Shown piece after piece: positions 54,381-64,000 of a stretch of 64,000 nucleotides of DNA. Below the pieces are notes generated by a model. The model saw only the letters and a program-made list of their open reading frames with translations, was not told the origin of the DNA and made no database searches. This DNA is from Podospora pseudocomata (lineage: Eukaryota > Ascomycota > Sordariomycetes > Sordariales > Podosporaceae): positions 7,626,001 to 7,690,000 of the forward strand of contig NW_026946363.1 of NCBI RefSeq assembly GCF_035222375.1, given 5' to 3'. The first letter of the stretch is position 1. Each line of letters starts with the position of its first letter. The position numbers and the translations under genes were made by a program.

Positions 54381-56169
54381 GATTCTTGGCTATGCAGGGG
54401 TGGATACAGTAGGTGGGTTGATCCTGGGGTGATGCACAGTGGATTGGCTCAAACGGCGGTGAACCTTGCAGTAAATGACGATACACGACAATGCCGAGTC
54501 CAACAAGCCCAAGGCGTGTCTAATAGGTAAGCTTTCAATGAAGCTGTTCAGCGCCCAGTCCGTTTATAGAACAATCGGCAGTTGACTTGATCTCAGATAT
54601 AAGTGGATCAAGATGGGTGGAAGGGAGGATGTGGGGAAGTGAATTGCCCGACTGGGGAACAGAGCCGCCAGATACTTGTGAGTAGACTGTGGGAAATCGC
54701 TGCGTGGCCTGAGAGTGGTGGCCGTGGTGGGTAGAACTTGTTAATATCAGAGGCGGACTGTGCGTCTCACTGCAGTTGATGTGCAATTGAACCCCGTCCC
54801 ACACTGGAGATGGGCTCGAGACGGATGAGTCTGGTGAAAACTTCGTCGAGTGGGGGAGTTGGCAGAGTTGAATATCTCGCTGAGGCTGCTGGACTGCGGA
54901 CGTGCGAGTGCAGCACACGTCCGCAGTGGGCGCTTAGAGCTCAGCGACGGCCGACGGCATCTTGAAATCGACGAAGTTTTGGTGAATCTGTTCTGGGTCT
55001 CTGAAAGATAGTGCGACTTCGTTGTCTGGCGGTTTGGGGTGATGTGGTTGAGGGAAAGGAAAAGGTCAGTGAGGGGAGCAGCGGGACTCAATTGCCTTTT
55101 GACCAAACTTTTTTTCGATGGGTGGGACTGGGATTGCAGCACCTGGGATTGGCTCGGCTCGCTGCTGGAGCCAGAAAACGTGGGGCTAGCGCAATAGAGT
55201 TCCACACTTGGAGCAGAGCAGACCCCTGGTTCAGAAGTGTCCACGATCAGCCAAGGAGGCGCTCACTGCCTGCCCTCTGCAATCCCGCGCTCTGGCAGCT
55301 GGCAGCTGGAGCTGTCTGTGACTCCATCAACCTACAGAGTAAGGTAGCACGCCTCCAAAACTTCAACGGCTAACCCCTCCAATGTACTGCAACCTTCCTT
55401 CCATGCCTTTCCCATGCTGCGTGCTCCCGCAGTAGCCTCTACAGACTTTTTTTTTTGCTCCCTTTCTCCCCATCGAGGGGCCTCGCTGCTCCGGGAACTG
55501 TCACCATAACCGTTCTGTCACCGCTCTTTTCCGTCTGCAGGACATCACCCTCCTGACTCCTCCACAAATCATGATGAGCAGACACGGAGCCAGGGATGGG
55601 ATGGAGGGCAGCACCACTTGTATGCGACCGAGACAATTAAATCCATACCTACCGTGCGAAATACTCTTTTCATCGTGCCGCCTGTTACATAAGTGTGCCT
55701 ACATCGTGACCTTGAACATGAATATCGAGCCCCTCCTGGTGCTCGCTACCAGATTTGGGGGCGGGAGCAGGAATCTGAGGCTCCGAGTCCACAGAATCAA
55801 TTTCTACGCACACTTCCCCGCATCTCAGACCTTTTCTGTTTCTGTTGACTTGGCTGCTTGACCTGGCAGGCCACAATGCACGTCAAGCGCGGTTGCATTA
55901 CACAGTCACTACGGTATGATGTCGGTTACGTTGATGGCCGTGACTGGCACTTGCTTGATGATATTCCCCATTAAAGCCCCACAAGTCCATTTGTCTACTG
56001 CACCTGTATATCGTTTACACGCGGGCCTGGATCAAACATAGATGCCTGACTGGCCCTGAAGAGGCCAAAACAGGCAAGACGTGTATCTAGTTGTCGTCGT
56101 TGCGTTGCCTTGACGTGTTATCCCACGCTGAGGGTCTCCAGTTCTCCCTCTGATGTCGTTGTGGTTCCA

Positions 56170-56185
56170 GCTGCCAGCTGGCAGC
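56170..56185. repeat. Perfect 16-bp palindrome
   Basis: GCTGCCAGCTGGCAGC equals its own reverse complement. A related CTGGCAGCTGGCAGCTGG sequence lies about 870 bp upstream. A dimeric DNA-binding protein could use it, but nothing identifies one. Confidence 0.7.
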
Positions 56186-56278
56186 ATCTTCCAGCTCTAG
56201 CCTCTACCTAGGCGGGGTAATGACTCGTCTTGCCGTCATTTCTTTCGGATCTCCCTCCTCCCCCTCTGCCATTTGAGA

Positions 56279-56860
56279 ATGTGGAGGAGATTCAACAAAA
56301 ACAGGCTCGCTTATTGCGGAAAATGGATTGACTATTGCAGGACCTCGACTGATCGCACGCCTAAACAACGCCGACATCTCACTATTGTTCGCCTTCTACC
56401 AGAGGCCCAAGAAAAGCTAAACCAACTAGCCACATGCGCAGCGCTAGTGGCAAACAGCTTTCTCGTCGACATGCTCGTGGAATCATGTTTGCTCAGACCG
56501 AGACAATATTGCGGCTTCCAACCTGTCACCGCGGTAGGTCTGCAAGAGTCACATAAGGGTTCCATGGTTACGGTGCAAGCAAGGCAAGGCCAGACATTGG
56601 ATGAAAATTATGACTCGCTGTTCAGGAGGCAATCTGGACCTTCCCAATTGGCGACGACGGGTGATTTTGCACCTGCACGTTTTCAACAACGAAAGATGAC
56701 CCAGTCTACACCGAGATCGGTCATGAGAATTCAACGCCGGGTGAACCTGGTCAAAGGAGACAAAATTCTAAGAAAAAACGCTGAGGCCGGGGTTTTCGAT
56801 TTTTCCAAATGGGAGGTATATAGAAAGAGCGTTACGTATGCCGAACTATTTGCTGGCTAG
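56279..56860 (+). CDS. Doubtful orphan open reading frame, 193 residues
   Basis: Open from the first ATG (MWRRFNKNRL) to TAG. The protein is basic, without a membrane segment, signal peptide or recognised motif. Codon choice is not clearly like the neighbouring genes. It could be a lineage-specific gene, or chance in a 3.4-kb spacer. Confidence 0.2.
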   Translation: MWRRFNKNRLAYCGKWIDYCRTSTDRTPKQRRHLTIVRLLPEAQEKLNQLATCAALVANSFLVDMLVESCLLRPRQYCGFQPVTAVGLQESHKGSMVTVQARQGQTLDENYDSLFRRQSGPSQLATTGDFAPARFQQRKMTQSTPRSVMRIQRRVNLVKGDKILRKNAEAGVFDFSKWEVYRKSVTYAELFAG

Positions 56861-57740
56861 TGGCCACACACGATCACATGCGCTGGGCTTGAAATGGTTC
56901 CTGGCGACACCTTAACTCGAGACTAAAGGTGTGAGAGATAAACACAACTAAAAGCATAAAAAACAAACAGTGTCATGGACTTGGATGCAACTGGAACCGG
57001 CTTGAAAATTTGCACGAGTCCAGGAAACGGGAGCTTCCAATCTTCCCCTCTGCAATTTAAACGCGGGGCAGATGTCATCAAGGAAAAGAGTGGGGAGATT
57101 AGTTAGAAGATGGAGGGGCTAGTGGGCACCCTGCCCACAGAATAATTGGCGCCACAAGTAAGTTAACTCTCTATTATACTGTGAACCATGCCTTAAAACC
57201 AAATTAATAGGTCTTTAAACTACCTTTTAAAACCTTGTAACTATCATTAAAGGCGTGATAACTATGTTTGATAGCCAAACGAATGTCTTTCGAGGTATGG
57301 TTTATAAGTTTGACCCCCACGTTTGAGTACCAACTCTTATTTTTTGTGGTGACTGTGGTGGGCCTGTGGACGTATGGCAGATCTTATCTTATCGCTCCAC
57401 CTGGCATCGCGCTCCCTGTCTCCCTGTCAGTTTGGTTGTTCGTACCTGATTCGCCGTTGCTGGGGGAACTGCTGCTTCCAGGTAGCGTAAACATTTTTCT
57501 GGCCGCGCCTGGCGACACAACTGGGCAGGGCATTGGTCCAAACTTCCATGCGTTTTCTCTGCTTCGATTCTTCCACTTGCCAACTCACAACTGCAGCCAT
57601 CCTGGCCCATATTCTGAACCAGCTCCACTCTGTCTCCCTTGGCACTGCCCTGGACCCTGGGCTTCACCTCGCGCATCACCGAGGACAGGTCGCGGTAACA
57701 TCCCCGATCTGCTGTAGGCGAACAAAGCAAGGTGACAGAT

Positions 57741-60482
57741 ATGGCCACGTCAAGACCACCGCAGAATCTCTTCCAGGTTTATCTGCGACTTCGCCCACAC
57801 AACAATAGCGCGTCGACCAGTGGGGAAAGATTTCTGTCTGTCGAGGAGCCCGACGAGAACAGCGACGCGCCGAGACATATCACTCTAAACCCCCCCAATG
57901 ATCGACGGCGTGCCATCGAGAAGTTCGCATTCACCCAGGTGTTTGAGGAGGATGCCTCTCAACTGGATGTCTTCCATTGCACCGGCGTCGCAAATCTCGT
58001 CGAAGGCGTGCTTGCTCCCTATGGCGGCGAGGGGACTGATGCTCTGCTTGCGACGCTGGGCGTCACTGGGTCAGGCAAGGTCAGTGGGATGGCCGCCACT
58101 TATGGCAGTAGAAAGCAGGAGACAGCTAACATTGATATTGATACGGAGTAGTCGCATACCATTCTTGGCTCAAAGTCCCAGCGCGGGATGATCCAGCTCG
58201 CCCTCGATGTCATCTTCCGATCTCTTAGCGACAATCTGCTTGACTGCAGCTCTTACCCTCCCCTCGAACAGTCGATCACCAACTCTGATCCTTCCGAAGC
58301 TCTCATCTTTTCTGCCCACAACTTCCTCGACAGTGTGTACGCGGATGCGCACGCCACCTTTAAGAGTAGCAGCTCCAGAGCACCTACGCCTATGCTAGTA
58401 GGACCCCCTTTTCAGTTACCCCCTCAGTCTCTAGCCATAAATGAAAGGGTTCGACCCTTTGGATCTGCCGCGAAGACAGTCCTGCCAGGGGCAGCGCCCA
58501 AGCGGGCCCCAAGTGTTCGGATTGTCAGCCGTGAGGATTCAGTAGCACTACCAAGTCCCCCTGCCACACCTCGGAAGCGGCTGGAGCCAGTGTCCAAAAG
58601 GCCTCGCAAGGCGCAGGGAACCAAAGCTGCTGCCTCCAAGAGTTTCATAGCTTCTACTGCATCGTCGATACGTTCCAAAGCAGCTACTAAACAACCTTCA
58701 CAGAGCGAATCCGTTGGACCGAGTTCGAACCAACACCGACGCATGAACCGCTCCGTCGCGTTCCCGCAGCAGCCTGATATAAGCGCCCTATCTGTTTCAT
58801 GCGATCCGTCGTCCGAATATGCCGTGGTGGTTTCCATGTACGAAGTCTACAACGATCGCATCTTTGATCTCTTGACCCCTCCCGCCAAGTCGGCCGCAAC
58901 GAAAGAATATCGCCGACGACCGCTCCTGTTCAAGCCGACAGAGACATCCCCTGATCGCAAGATTGTTGCAGGACTTCGAAAGGTTATATGTGGGGATTTG
59001 CAGCAGGCCTTGCTGGTGCTTGAAGCTGGTTTACATGAGCGGAGAGTGACAGGAACAAGCAGCAACAGCGTTAGCTCGCGAAGCCATGGCTTCTTTTGCG
59101 TAGAAGTGAAAAAGCGCACCCGGGCCAGCCGCAAGCATGGCGATCTTCCCTGGGGCGGCAGCACTCTCACCATTGTCGATCTTGCTGGAAGCGAAAGGGC
59201 GAGAGATGCCAAAACCGCGGGCGCGACACTGGCAGAAGCCGGCAAGATCAACGAAAGCTTGATGTATCTGGGCCAATGCTTGCAGATGCAGAGCGATGCC
59301 ACGACCAAGGACAAGCCAAATCTTGTCCCATTCCGTCAGTGCAAGCTGACTGAGTTGCTGTTCTCCAATTGTTTCCCGTCGGCCTCATCCTTTTCGTCAG
59401 CCCGCCATCGAAATCCTCAGAAGGCTGTCATGATCGTTACCGCCGACCCTCACGGCGACTACAATGCAACGTCTCAGATCCTTCGATATTCCGCCCTGGC
59501 GAGGGAAGTTACCGTCCCGCGCGTCCCCAGCATAACACAAACCACGTTGTCGGCCCCGGCGCCTCCTGCCAGCCCACCCCCCCTGGGACAACTAGGCTCA
59601 CCACCTGTCCACCATCGCAGCTTTTTTGCTCCTCCCGGATCATCTTCTTCCAACCAACCGCAGCACGGTGGCCTGTTATCATCCCCCAATATCCAGCGAG
59701 CATTCTCGCCTCTGTCTGGCTCTAGCCCCAGCGGAGACGCCCACCGCAGCACTATGGAGGCCGCGGCGCTCGAGATTGCCCGTCTCTCCGAAGAGTTGGA
59801 GTATCTTCGTCAAGCGCTCGAGTCAGAACGCTCAGCGCGCGAAGAAGCCGAGGCACATTTGCTCAGCATGGAGGACCGTATGATTGAGCTCGAGCAAGCT
59901 ATTCGTGAGGACTGCACCAACGAGTTTGAGCAGCGCCTCGAGATTGAGATGGCAAGGTGGAAGACGACGATGCAAATCGAGATGGAACGAGGCGAGGAGC
60001 ACTGGGGACGGAAGATTGAAGTTTTCGAGAGGAGCCTAGCTGTCGCGCCTTTATCGTTGCCGTCAACCCAGCCGCAGAGCGATTACGAGGAGGTCGACGG
60101 GGAAGACAACGACAAGGAAAATATTCTCATGGAGGACATGGAACAGGAGAACGAGAGACTCAAGAGGGAGAACGAAATTCTCAGAAGAGAGGTAGCTGGG
60201 ATGAGCCCAAGCAAGAGGAGGCCGTTGGGTGAGAGATCAGGACTCGGTGTTGCCGGTGAGGAGAGCAGAGGTGGCAGTCCGAGACCCACAAGAAAAGACA
60301 GGGAAAAAGACAGGGAGGTGACATTGAGGCAGAAATTGGAGAATCTTAGGATGGATGATTCATCTTCTGAATCTCAGCGGCCGCCGTCTGCACAGCAACA
60401 AAGTAGGCACAGCAGTCCCAAGAAGATGAAGAGGTTACAGACCAAGAGATGGAACGAAATCGATGATGACGATATGTTTTAG
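57741..60482 (+). CDS. Kinesin-like motor protein (kinesin-6-like)
   Basis: Two exons: 57741-58079 and 58152-60482, with a 72-nt intron (GTCAGT donor, GCTAAC branch, GTAG acceptor). The protein is 889 residues. The motor is N-terminal: VYLRLRP at the start, P-loop GVTGSGKSHT at about 107-116 split by the intron, switch I NSVSSRSH (N418), switch II DLAGSER (D456), and KINESLMYLGQCL. Between P-loop and switch I lie about 300 residues, some 200 more than in a standard motor, with Ser/Pro/Lys-rich sequence. Large motor insertions are a feature of kinesin-6 (KIF20/MKLP/Klp9), which acts in the spindle midzone. A coiled coil spans about 635-745, followed by a basic tail. Confidence 0.85.
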
Positions 60483-60746
60483 GTTCACCGATTAGCCGGT
60501 ATGATTGATATGAGGGAGGCGCATTGGGTTGGTTCTTCCCCAGGACATGAAGGAGCATTGCTGGGTACATACATGTCGGAGTTACAGATACAGACAGATA
60601 ACACCTGAACCAGCCAGTCACGGCAGTCAGGCATTGTTGAGAGGCCTTTCCTTGGGGCATATATAAACGATTGTACTGGCTTCTCTTTATCCTCGGTAAA
60701 CATGCTGTTGTCTACTCGACATATAATCGGCCGCCTCGCCGATAGT

Positions 60747-62011
60747 TCAAGCCCTCTTGAGCTCAACCTTCTCCTGCTCTTGCTTTTGCTCTGCAGAACC
60801 ACTTCGCTTGTTTGCCGTGATTGGCTTACGGCATGTGAACACATACATTGGGGTGAAAATCCCCATCTTGCCGCTGATAGCCACCGAACGACAGCAGTAC
60901 CACATGGTGTCCATCAGGGTGAGTGTTTCGGGTGGCGCAAAGCCGAACAGAATCAACACTCGGTAGATGCTTTTGGCGATGAATAGGAAAAGGGGAGACA
61001 TCTTGACCACCCTGAAGAAGTCATCCCACCCAGGAACGCGCCATGCCCAAGGAACATCTCCTGCCGGACCATAGTACCAAGGAGCCCCATTGCTACGGTC
61101 AGCCATGTCCTCTTCTGCCAGTAACTCGAATCCTGTTGACATTTTGTCAGTTTTGCTCTTTGCAGTTGTTTTGTTGACGCAAGAAGTTGGACTTACTAGC
61201 AGTGAGCACACACCTCCTCATATCCGGCACCCACGGCATCTTCACAATCCCGTTTCCAAATTCGACCCAGTTCCGAATCTTTGCGTGCTCAGTGTTGTTC
61301 TCGTCAAACTTCTTGGTCATGGCGAAGTCGTGAAACGTAAACGGGGCTCCTGGCTTCAAGATGCGCTTGATCTCACGGTACACTTCTGCAGGGTGGGGGG
61401 CGTAACAAAGACTTTCTACCGAGTATGCGGCGTCGAAGGATTCGTCTTCAAAGGGGAGTTTCTGTCTTTCCTCAGACATTGCTTCTGTGATAGGAGCAAA
61501 CAAGAAGGGGATTACAAACCACGAAATTGCCCTGAACGAGGGTAACCTTGCCTTCCAGTCCGGCCAGCTTGGTCAACTGCGTGCCTCGCTCAACATGCCA
61601 GGCGCTGTTTGTGATCCCAATGATCTTGCAGCCGATTGCTTTGGTGATGGTGCGGACAGGGCCGCCAATGCCGCAGCCAAGATCCAACACCTTCATCCCT
61701 GGTTTGAGGCGGGCAATACGGGCAAACTCGTGCTCATAAGCTGTCATGCTGTCGGCTATGGACTTCCCAGGGAAGATGGGGGTGTAATGGAATCGCTGGC
61801 CCCATCCTTGCTCGTAGAGAGGCGAGACAAGATCATAGTAGTCCGAAGCGACTTCGTTGTATTTCTTTGCGCGGGCGGCCCGTTCTTCCACCGTGGCGTA
61901 GCCGACGGCATCGTGGTCGATGACATTTAGCTGGGAAGGGTCACGGTTGAAATGGGAAAGGTACCGGTGGAGAAGCGCAGGGGTGTAGTTAGGAGGTAGG
62001 TGGGAAGACAT
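60747..62011 (-). CDS. Sterol 24-C-methyltransferase-like protein (divergent ERG6 paralogue)
   Basis: Three exons: 61520-62011, 61197-61461 and 60747-61132. Introns are 58 nt (GTTTGT...GACAG) and 64 nt (GTAAGT...AACAG). The protein is 380 residues, the Erg6 length. SAM motif I is VLDLGCGIGGP (108-118). Other family parts are SPLYEQGWGQRFHY, AYEHEFA, FDAAYSVESLCYAP, EIKRILKPG, KFDENNTEH and a C-terminal SMT domain ending with PMYVFTCRKP. Key regions differ from canonical fungal Erg6 (for example YEYGWGSSFHFS and ARHEHYLA), so it may methylate another sterol or act outside the main ergosterol route. The intron 1 acceptor was chosen to give GNFVKLPFEDESFD; an acceptor nine bases upstream is also in frame. 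Confidence 0.82.
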
Positions 62012-62770
62012 TTTCACAAGCAGTGTTTTCTTGAGTAAATGTTGGCAGTGTCCAGGAGATGGAGAATTGTGAACAGGACACATGTGTCGGTTTTGTGAAT
62101 CTATCAGTAACACAGGCGAAAGCATTTACAGCCCTTTACATCGACAAAGGTTGTTGAGCTTGGGAGTCGGGAAAGGTGCAGTTAGTATTGTCATGGATCA
62201 GCGTTCTTTGTTGAGACTTAGGACTGTTGACATATAAGACAATGAAGGCTCGGGCAACTTATGCGGCTCGACTCAACGAAGCCGTGGAGCTATAGCTGCG
62301 GTATCATTTCTCATTGGCCTTTGGGCTGTCGCTCACAAGAATGCAAGCTTGAAAGAAGAAAATCTTAGTGGTCATCATCAGGTCATGCGATTTCAGGGGT
62401 AGCTGGCATCTAACCCCTGGGCCTGACCTTTCCAATTGGCCCCGAGAATAAAAGAAGCCGTATGCCAGCTTAGGTATCATCCAGATTCTTTACTATACCC
62501 ACACCGGAACTCGATCGTATTACAGTCATTAACTGGTGCAACCAAGATGGATTCGCCTAAACCTGACACCCCGAGCAGCAAACCACCCAAGGAGGATCCA
62601 ACATTTCCGTTGTACGTCTTCCTCATAGGGCGGCGACCTTTGCTATCACTGCACATGGAGCCGCTCATCCCATGGGCCGATAGGTGCCCGGTTTAGAGCT
62701 CGAAAACATTTCTCCCATTGGCCAGGTACAACTGTGTGAAACGACAACCAAAGTACACACTTTCCCCTAC
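62012..62770. other. Spacer between methyltransferase and FAD hydroxylase
   Basis: About 760 bp. It holds the methyltransferase promoter and the 3' flank of the hydroxylase. A frame at 62436-62696 shows no motif. Confidence 0.45.
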
Positions 62771-64000
62771 TTATACGAGGAAAATGCCCTCAAAGTACTC
62801 CTGCAACTGCTCAAAGTCTTCCAACTCACCAACCCAACCCACATATTGATCCGGTCTGACAGCCACAACGCACCCTTTCTCCTTATCAACTCCGTAATTC
62901 TTGTATGCATTGCCAAACCCTTCATGGTAACTCTCGTCATCGACAAAAACCTTGTTGTAGTCCCATCCGGTGTGTGGGTCGAAGGGATGCAGGATGTCGG
63001 GGAAATCTCGCAGGAGCTCTGTCTCGGTCCTTTTGGCTGAGTGGATTGTCAACACCTCGATCACACTATCAATCTTGGCCCCCTCCGGAGTAGCCCTTCT
63101 CATAAAGCCGTTGGACGAGCTCAGCTTATCACAGAACACCTCAACTCGCTGCTTCTGTGCTTGATCCAGTATGTCCCCGGCAAACAACACAATGCGAAAC
63201 CGTCCATCAGCCTTCAGCCTCTCTTGGAAATGCCATGGCCGAGCACACGCCTGGTTAAGGACTTTAAAACTGTTGAACCTCATCCCCACAGGCAGCCCTT
63301 TGGCCAGGCTCTGCTTCACCTCGAACTCTTCCACGGTAATTCTGCGCACCCCTTCCAAATTCCGGCTTCTAACGCTCCTATCGCCCAGTTCGCCAGGGTC
63401 ACCGCTCTTGACGACCAAAGAACTTGGACCATAGTCAACACTCAATCCGCTGGCAAACAGGTTCCCTTTCAGGAACGCGTCCTTAAATTCAGCCATGCTC
63501 ACGCCTTCTGCGTCCATAACATCCTTCGCCGGGCGCCCGCTGAACAAACGACTGAACTTGTGGTCGAACTCGATAAGGTCCTGAGCAACTCGGCGTCGCT
63601 CGGACTGATATGTGTCCAAAATTCTGGGATGACAAATCCCCTTGGCTATGAGCCCAACCTTCCACGCCAAGTTGAATGAGTCCTGCATAGAAACGTTCAT
63701 GCCTTGTCCTGCTTTGGGGGAATGAGTGTGCACTGCATCGCCCGCAAGGAATACCTTATTGGAAGGGTGCGAAAAGGAGGGTGAGATACGTTGTCCGATC
63801 TGCAGTTGCCATGTTAACCAGGAGTGAATAGGGGTAAAAATGGGCTCAGGGGGAAATACCTGGTACGCGGTCCACCAGTCGCAATATTCATAGTCGATCT
63901 TATATGGCCTTAAAATCTTTTGCGCAGCGCCAAAGATGAGCTCCGGTGTGATCTTGGACCTGTCTGCCCTGGCGGATGCGTCCGGCGTGACCTCCTTGAG
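62771..64000 (-). CDS. FAD-dependent phenol-type hydroxylase, 3' part, partial at the window edge
   Basis: Two exons are visible, 63860-64000 (truncated by the window edge, 47 codons) and 62771-63799, joined by a 60-nt intron (GTATTT donor, CTGCAG acceptor, phase 0). The visible part has 389 residues. The FAD-ribityl motif is FLAGDAVHTHSPKAGQGMN, followed by DSFNLAWKVG and TYQSERRRVAQDLIEFD. The C-terminal thioredoxin-like domain of phenol 2-monooxygenases follows, with VAVRPDQYVGWVGELEDF at the end. Such enzymes hydroxylate aromatic rings using NADPH and O2, in catabolism or secondary metabolism. The N-terminal nucleotide-binding GxGxxG lies beyond the window. Confidence 0.88.
   Translation of the reverse strand, partial: LKEVTPDASARADRSKITPELIFGAAQKILRPYKIDYEYCDWWTAYQVFPPEPIFTPIHSWLTWQLQIGQRISPSFSHPSNKVFLAGDAVHTHSPKAGQGMNVSMQDSFNLAWKVGLIAKGICHPRILDTYQSERRRVAQDLIEFDHKFSRLFSGRPAKDVMDAEGVSMAEFKDAFLKGNLFASGLSVDYGPSSLVVKSGDPGELGDRSVRSRNLEGVRRITVEEFEVKQSLAKGLPVGMRFNSFKVLNQACARPWHFQERLKADGRFRIVLFAGDILDQAQKQRVEVFCDKLSSSNGFMRRATPEGAKIDSVIEVLTIHSAKRTETELLRDFPDILHPFDPHTGWDYNKVFVDDESYHEGFGNAYKNYGVDKEKGCVVAVRPDQYVGWVGELEDFEQLQEYFEGIFLV

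Larger units (their letters stand above)
54381..57740. other. Longest gene-poor spacer
   Basis: 3.4 kb between divergent genes. It contains a perfect 16-bp palindrome (56170-56185) with related CAGCTGG-rich sequence at about 55292-55314, a doubtful orphan frame at 56279-56860, and an AT-rich stretch at about 57165-57270. No recognisable transposon. Confidence 0.45.

Noticed and set aside
62436-62696. 86-codon frame between methyltransferase and hydroxylase
   Set aside because: Pro-rich short frame without motif or good start context; possible chance.

Overview
The window looks like nuclear DNA of a filamentous ascomycete, most likely a Sordariales species close to Podospora. Reasons: short introns (about 50-90 nt) with GTRNGT-type donors, CTRAC branch sites and CAG/TAG acceptors; a GC-rich coding bias; Neurospora/Podospora-like housekeeping proteins; and an intein inside a chitin synthase, an insertion I remember being reported for Podospora anserina CHS2. 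All exon boundaries were read by eye from splice signals, reading phase and family conservation. There is no transcript evidence behind them.

Layout. 1-10 kb: the 3' end of a uridine kinase (URK1 type), an external Ca-binding NADH dehydrogenase (NDE1), the ER insertase subunit EMC4 divergent from AP-1 beta-adaptin, and a four-helix MARVEL-like membrane protein. 10-21 kb: the HtrA-type protease NMA111, the 60S biogenesis factors NOP53 and RLP24 flanking the Golgi GTPase YPT6, then a long empty spacer. 21-31 kb: a 107-residue orphan, the IPC-synthase subunit KEI1 and sulfite reductase beta (MET5). 31-37 kb: a chitin synthase whose gene carries a 649-codon intein with a homing-endonuclease core. 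37-44 kb: a degenerate caspase-like protein, a ModF/YDR061W-like double ABC ATPase, the proteasome assembly factor UMP1 and a prenylated ubiquitin-fold protein. 44-57 kb is gene-poor: an OPT-family transporter, a GPI-type Ser/Thr-rich wall protein, an acidic conserved protein and long spacers. 57-64 kb: a kinesin-6-like motor, a divergent sterol C24-methyltransferase and the 3' part of an FAD phenol-type hydroxylase that runs off the right edge.

Most genes are independent housekeeping units. Functional links are loose: KEI1, MARVEL, YPT6, AP-1 beta and the chitin synthase all belong to Golgi/secretory and wall biology; NOP53 and RLP24 act on pre-60S particles; the sterol methyltransferase and FAD hydroxylase at the right end may open an accessory metabolic region.

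Main points of interest: the chitin synthase intein, whose first LAGLIDADG motif has Asn in place of the catalytic Asp while the protein-splicing residues look intact; a caspase-fold protein that has lost both catalytic residues; a 107-codon acid-free in-frame extension upstream of NMA111 that could encode a mitochondrial presequence; four introns whose length is a multiple of three and that contain no stop; and a hairpin flanked by direct repeats inside the long first intron of the sulfite reductase gene. No transposon, retroelement, tRNA or rRNA gene was recognised.
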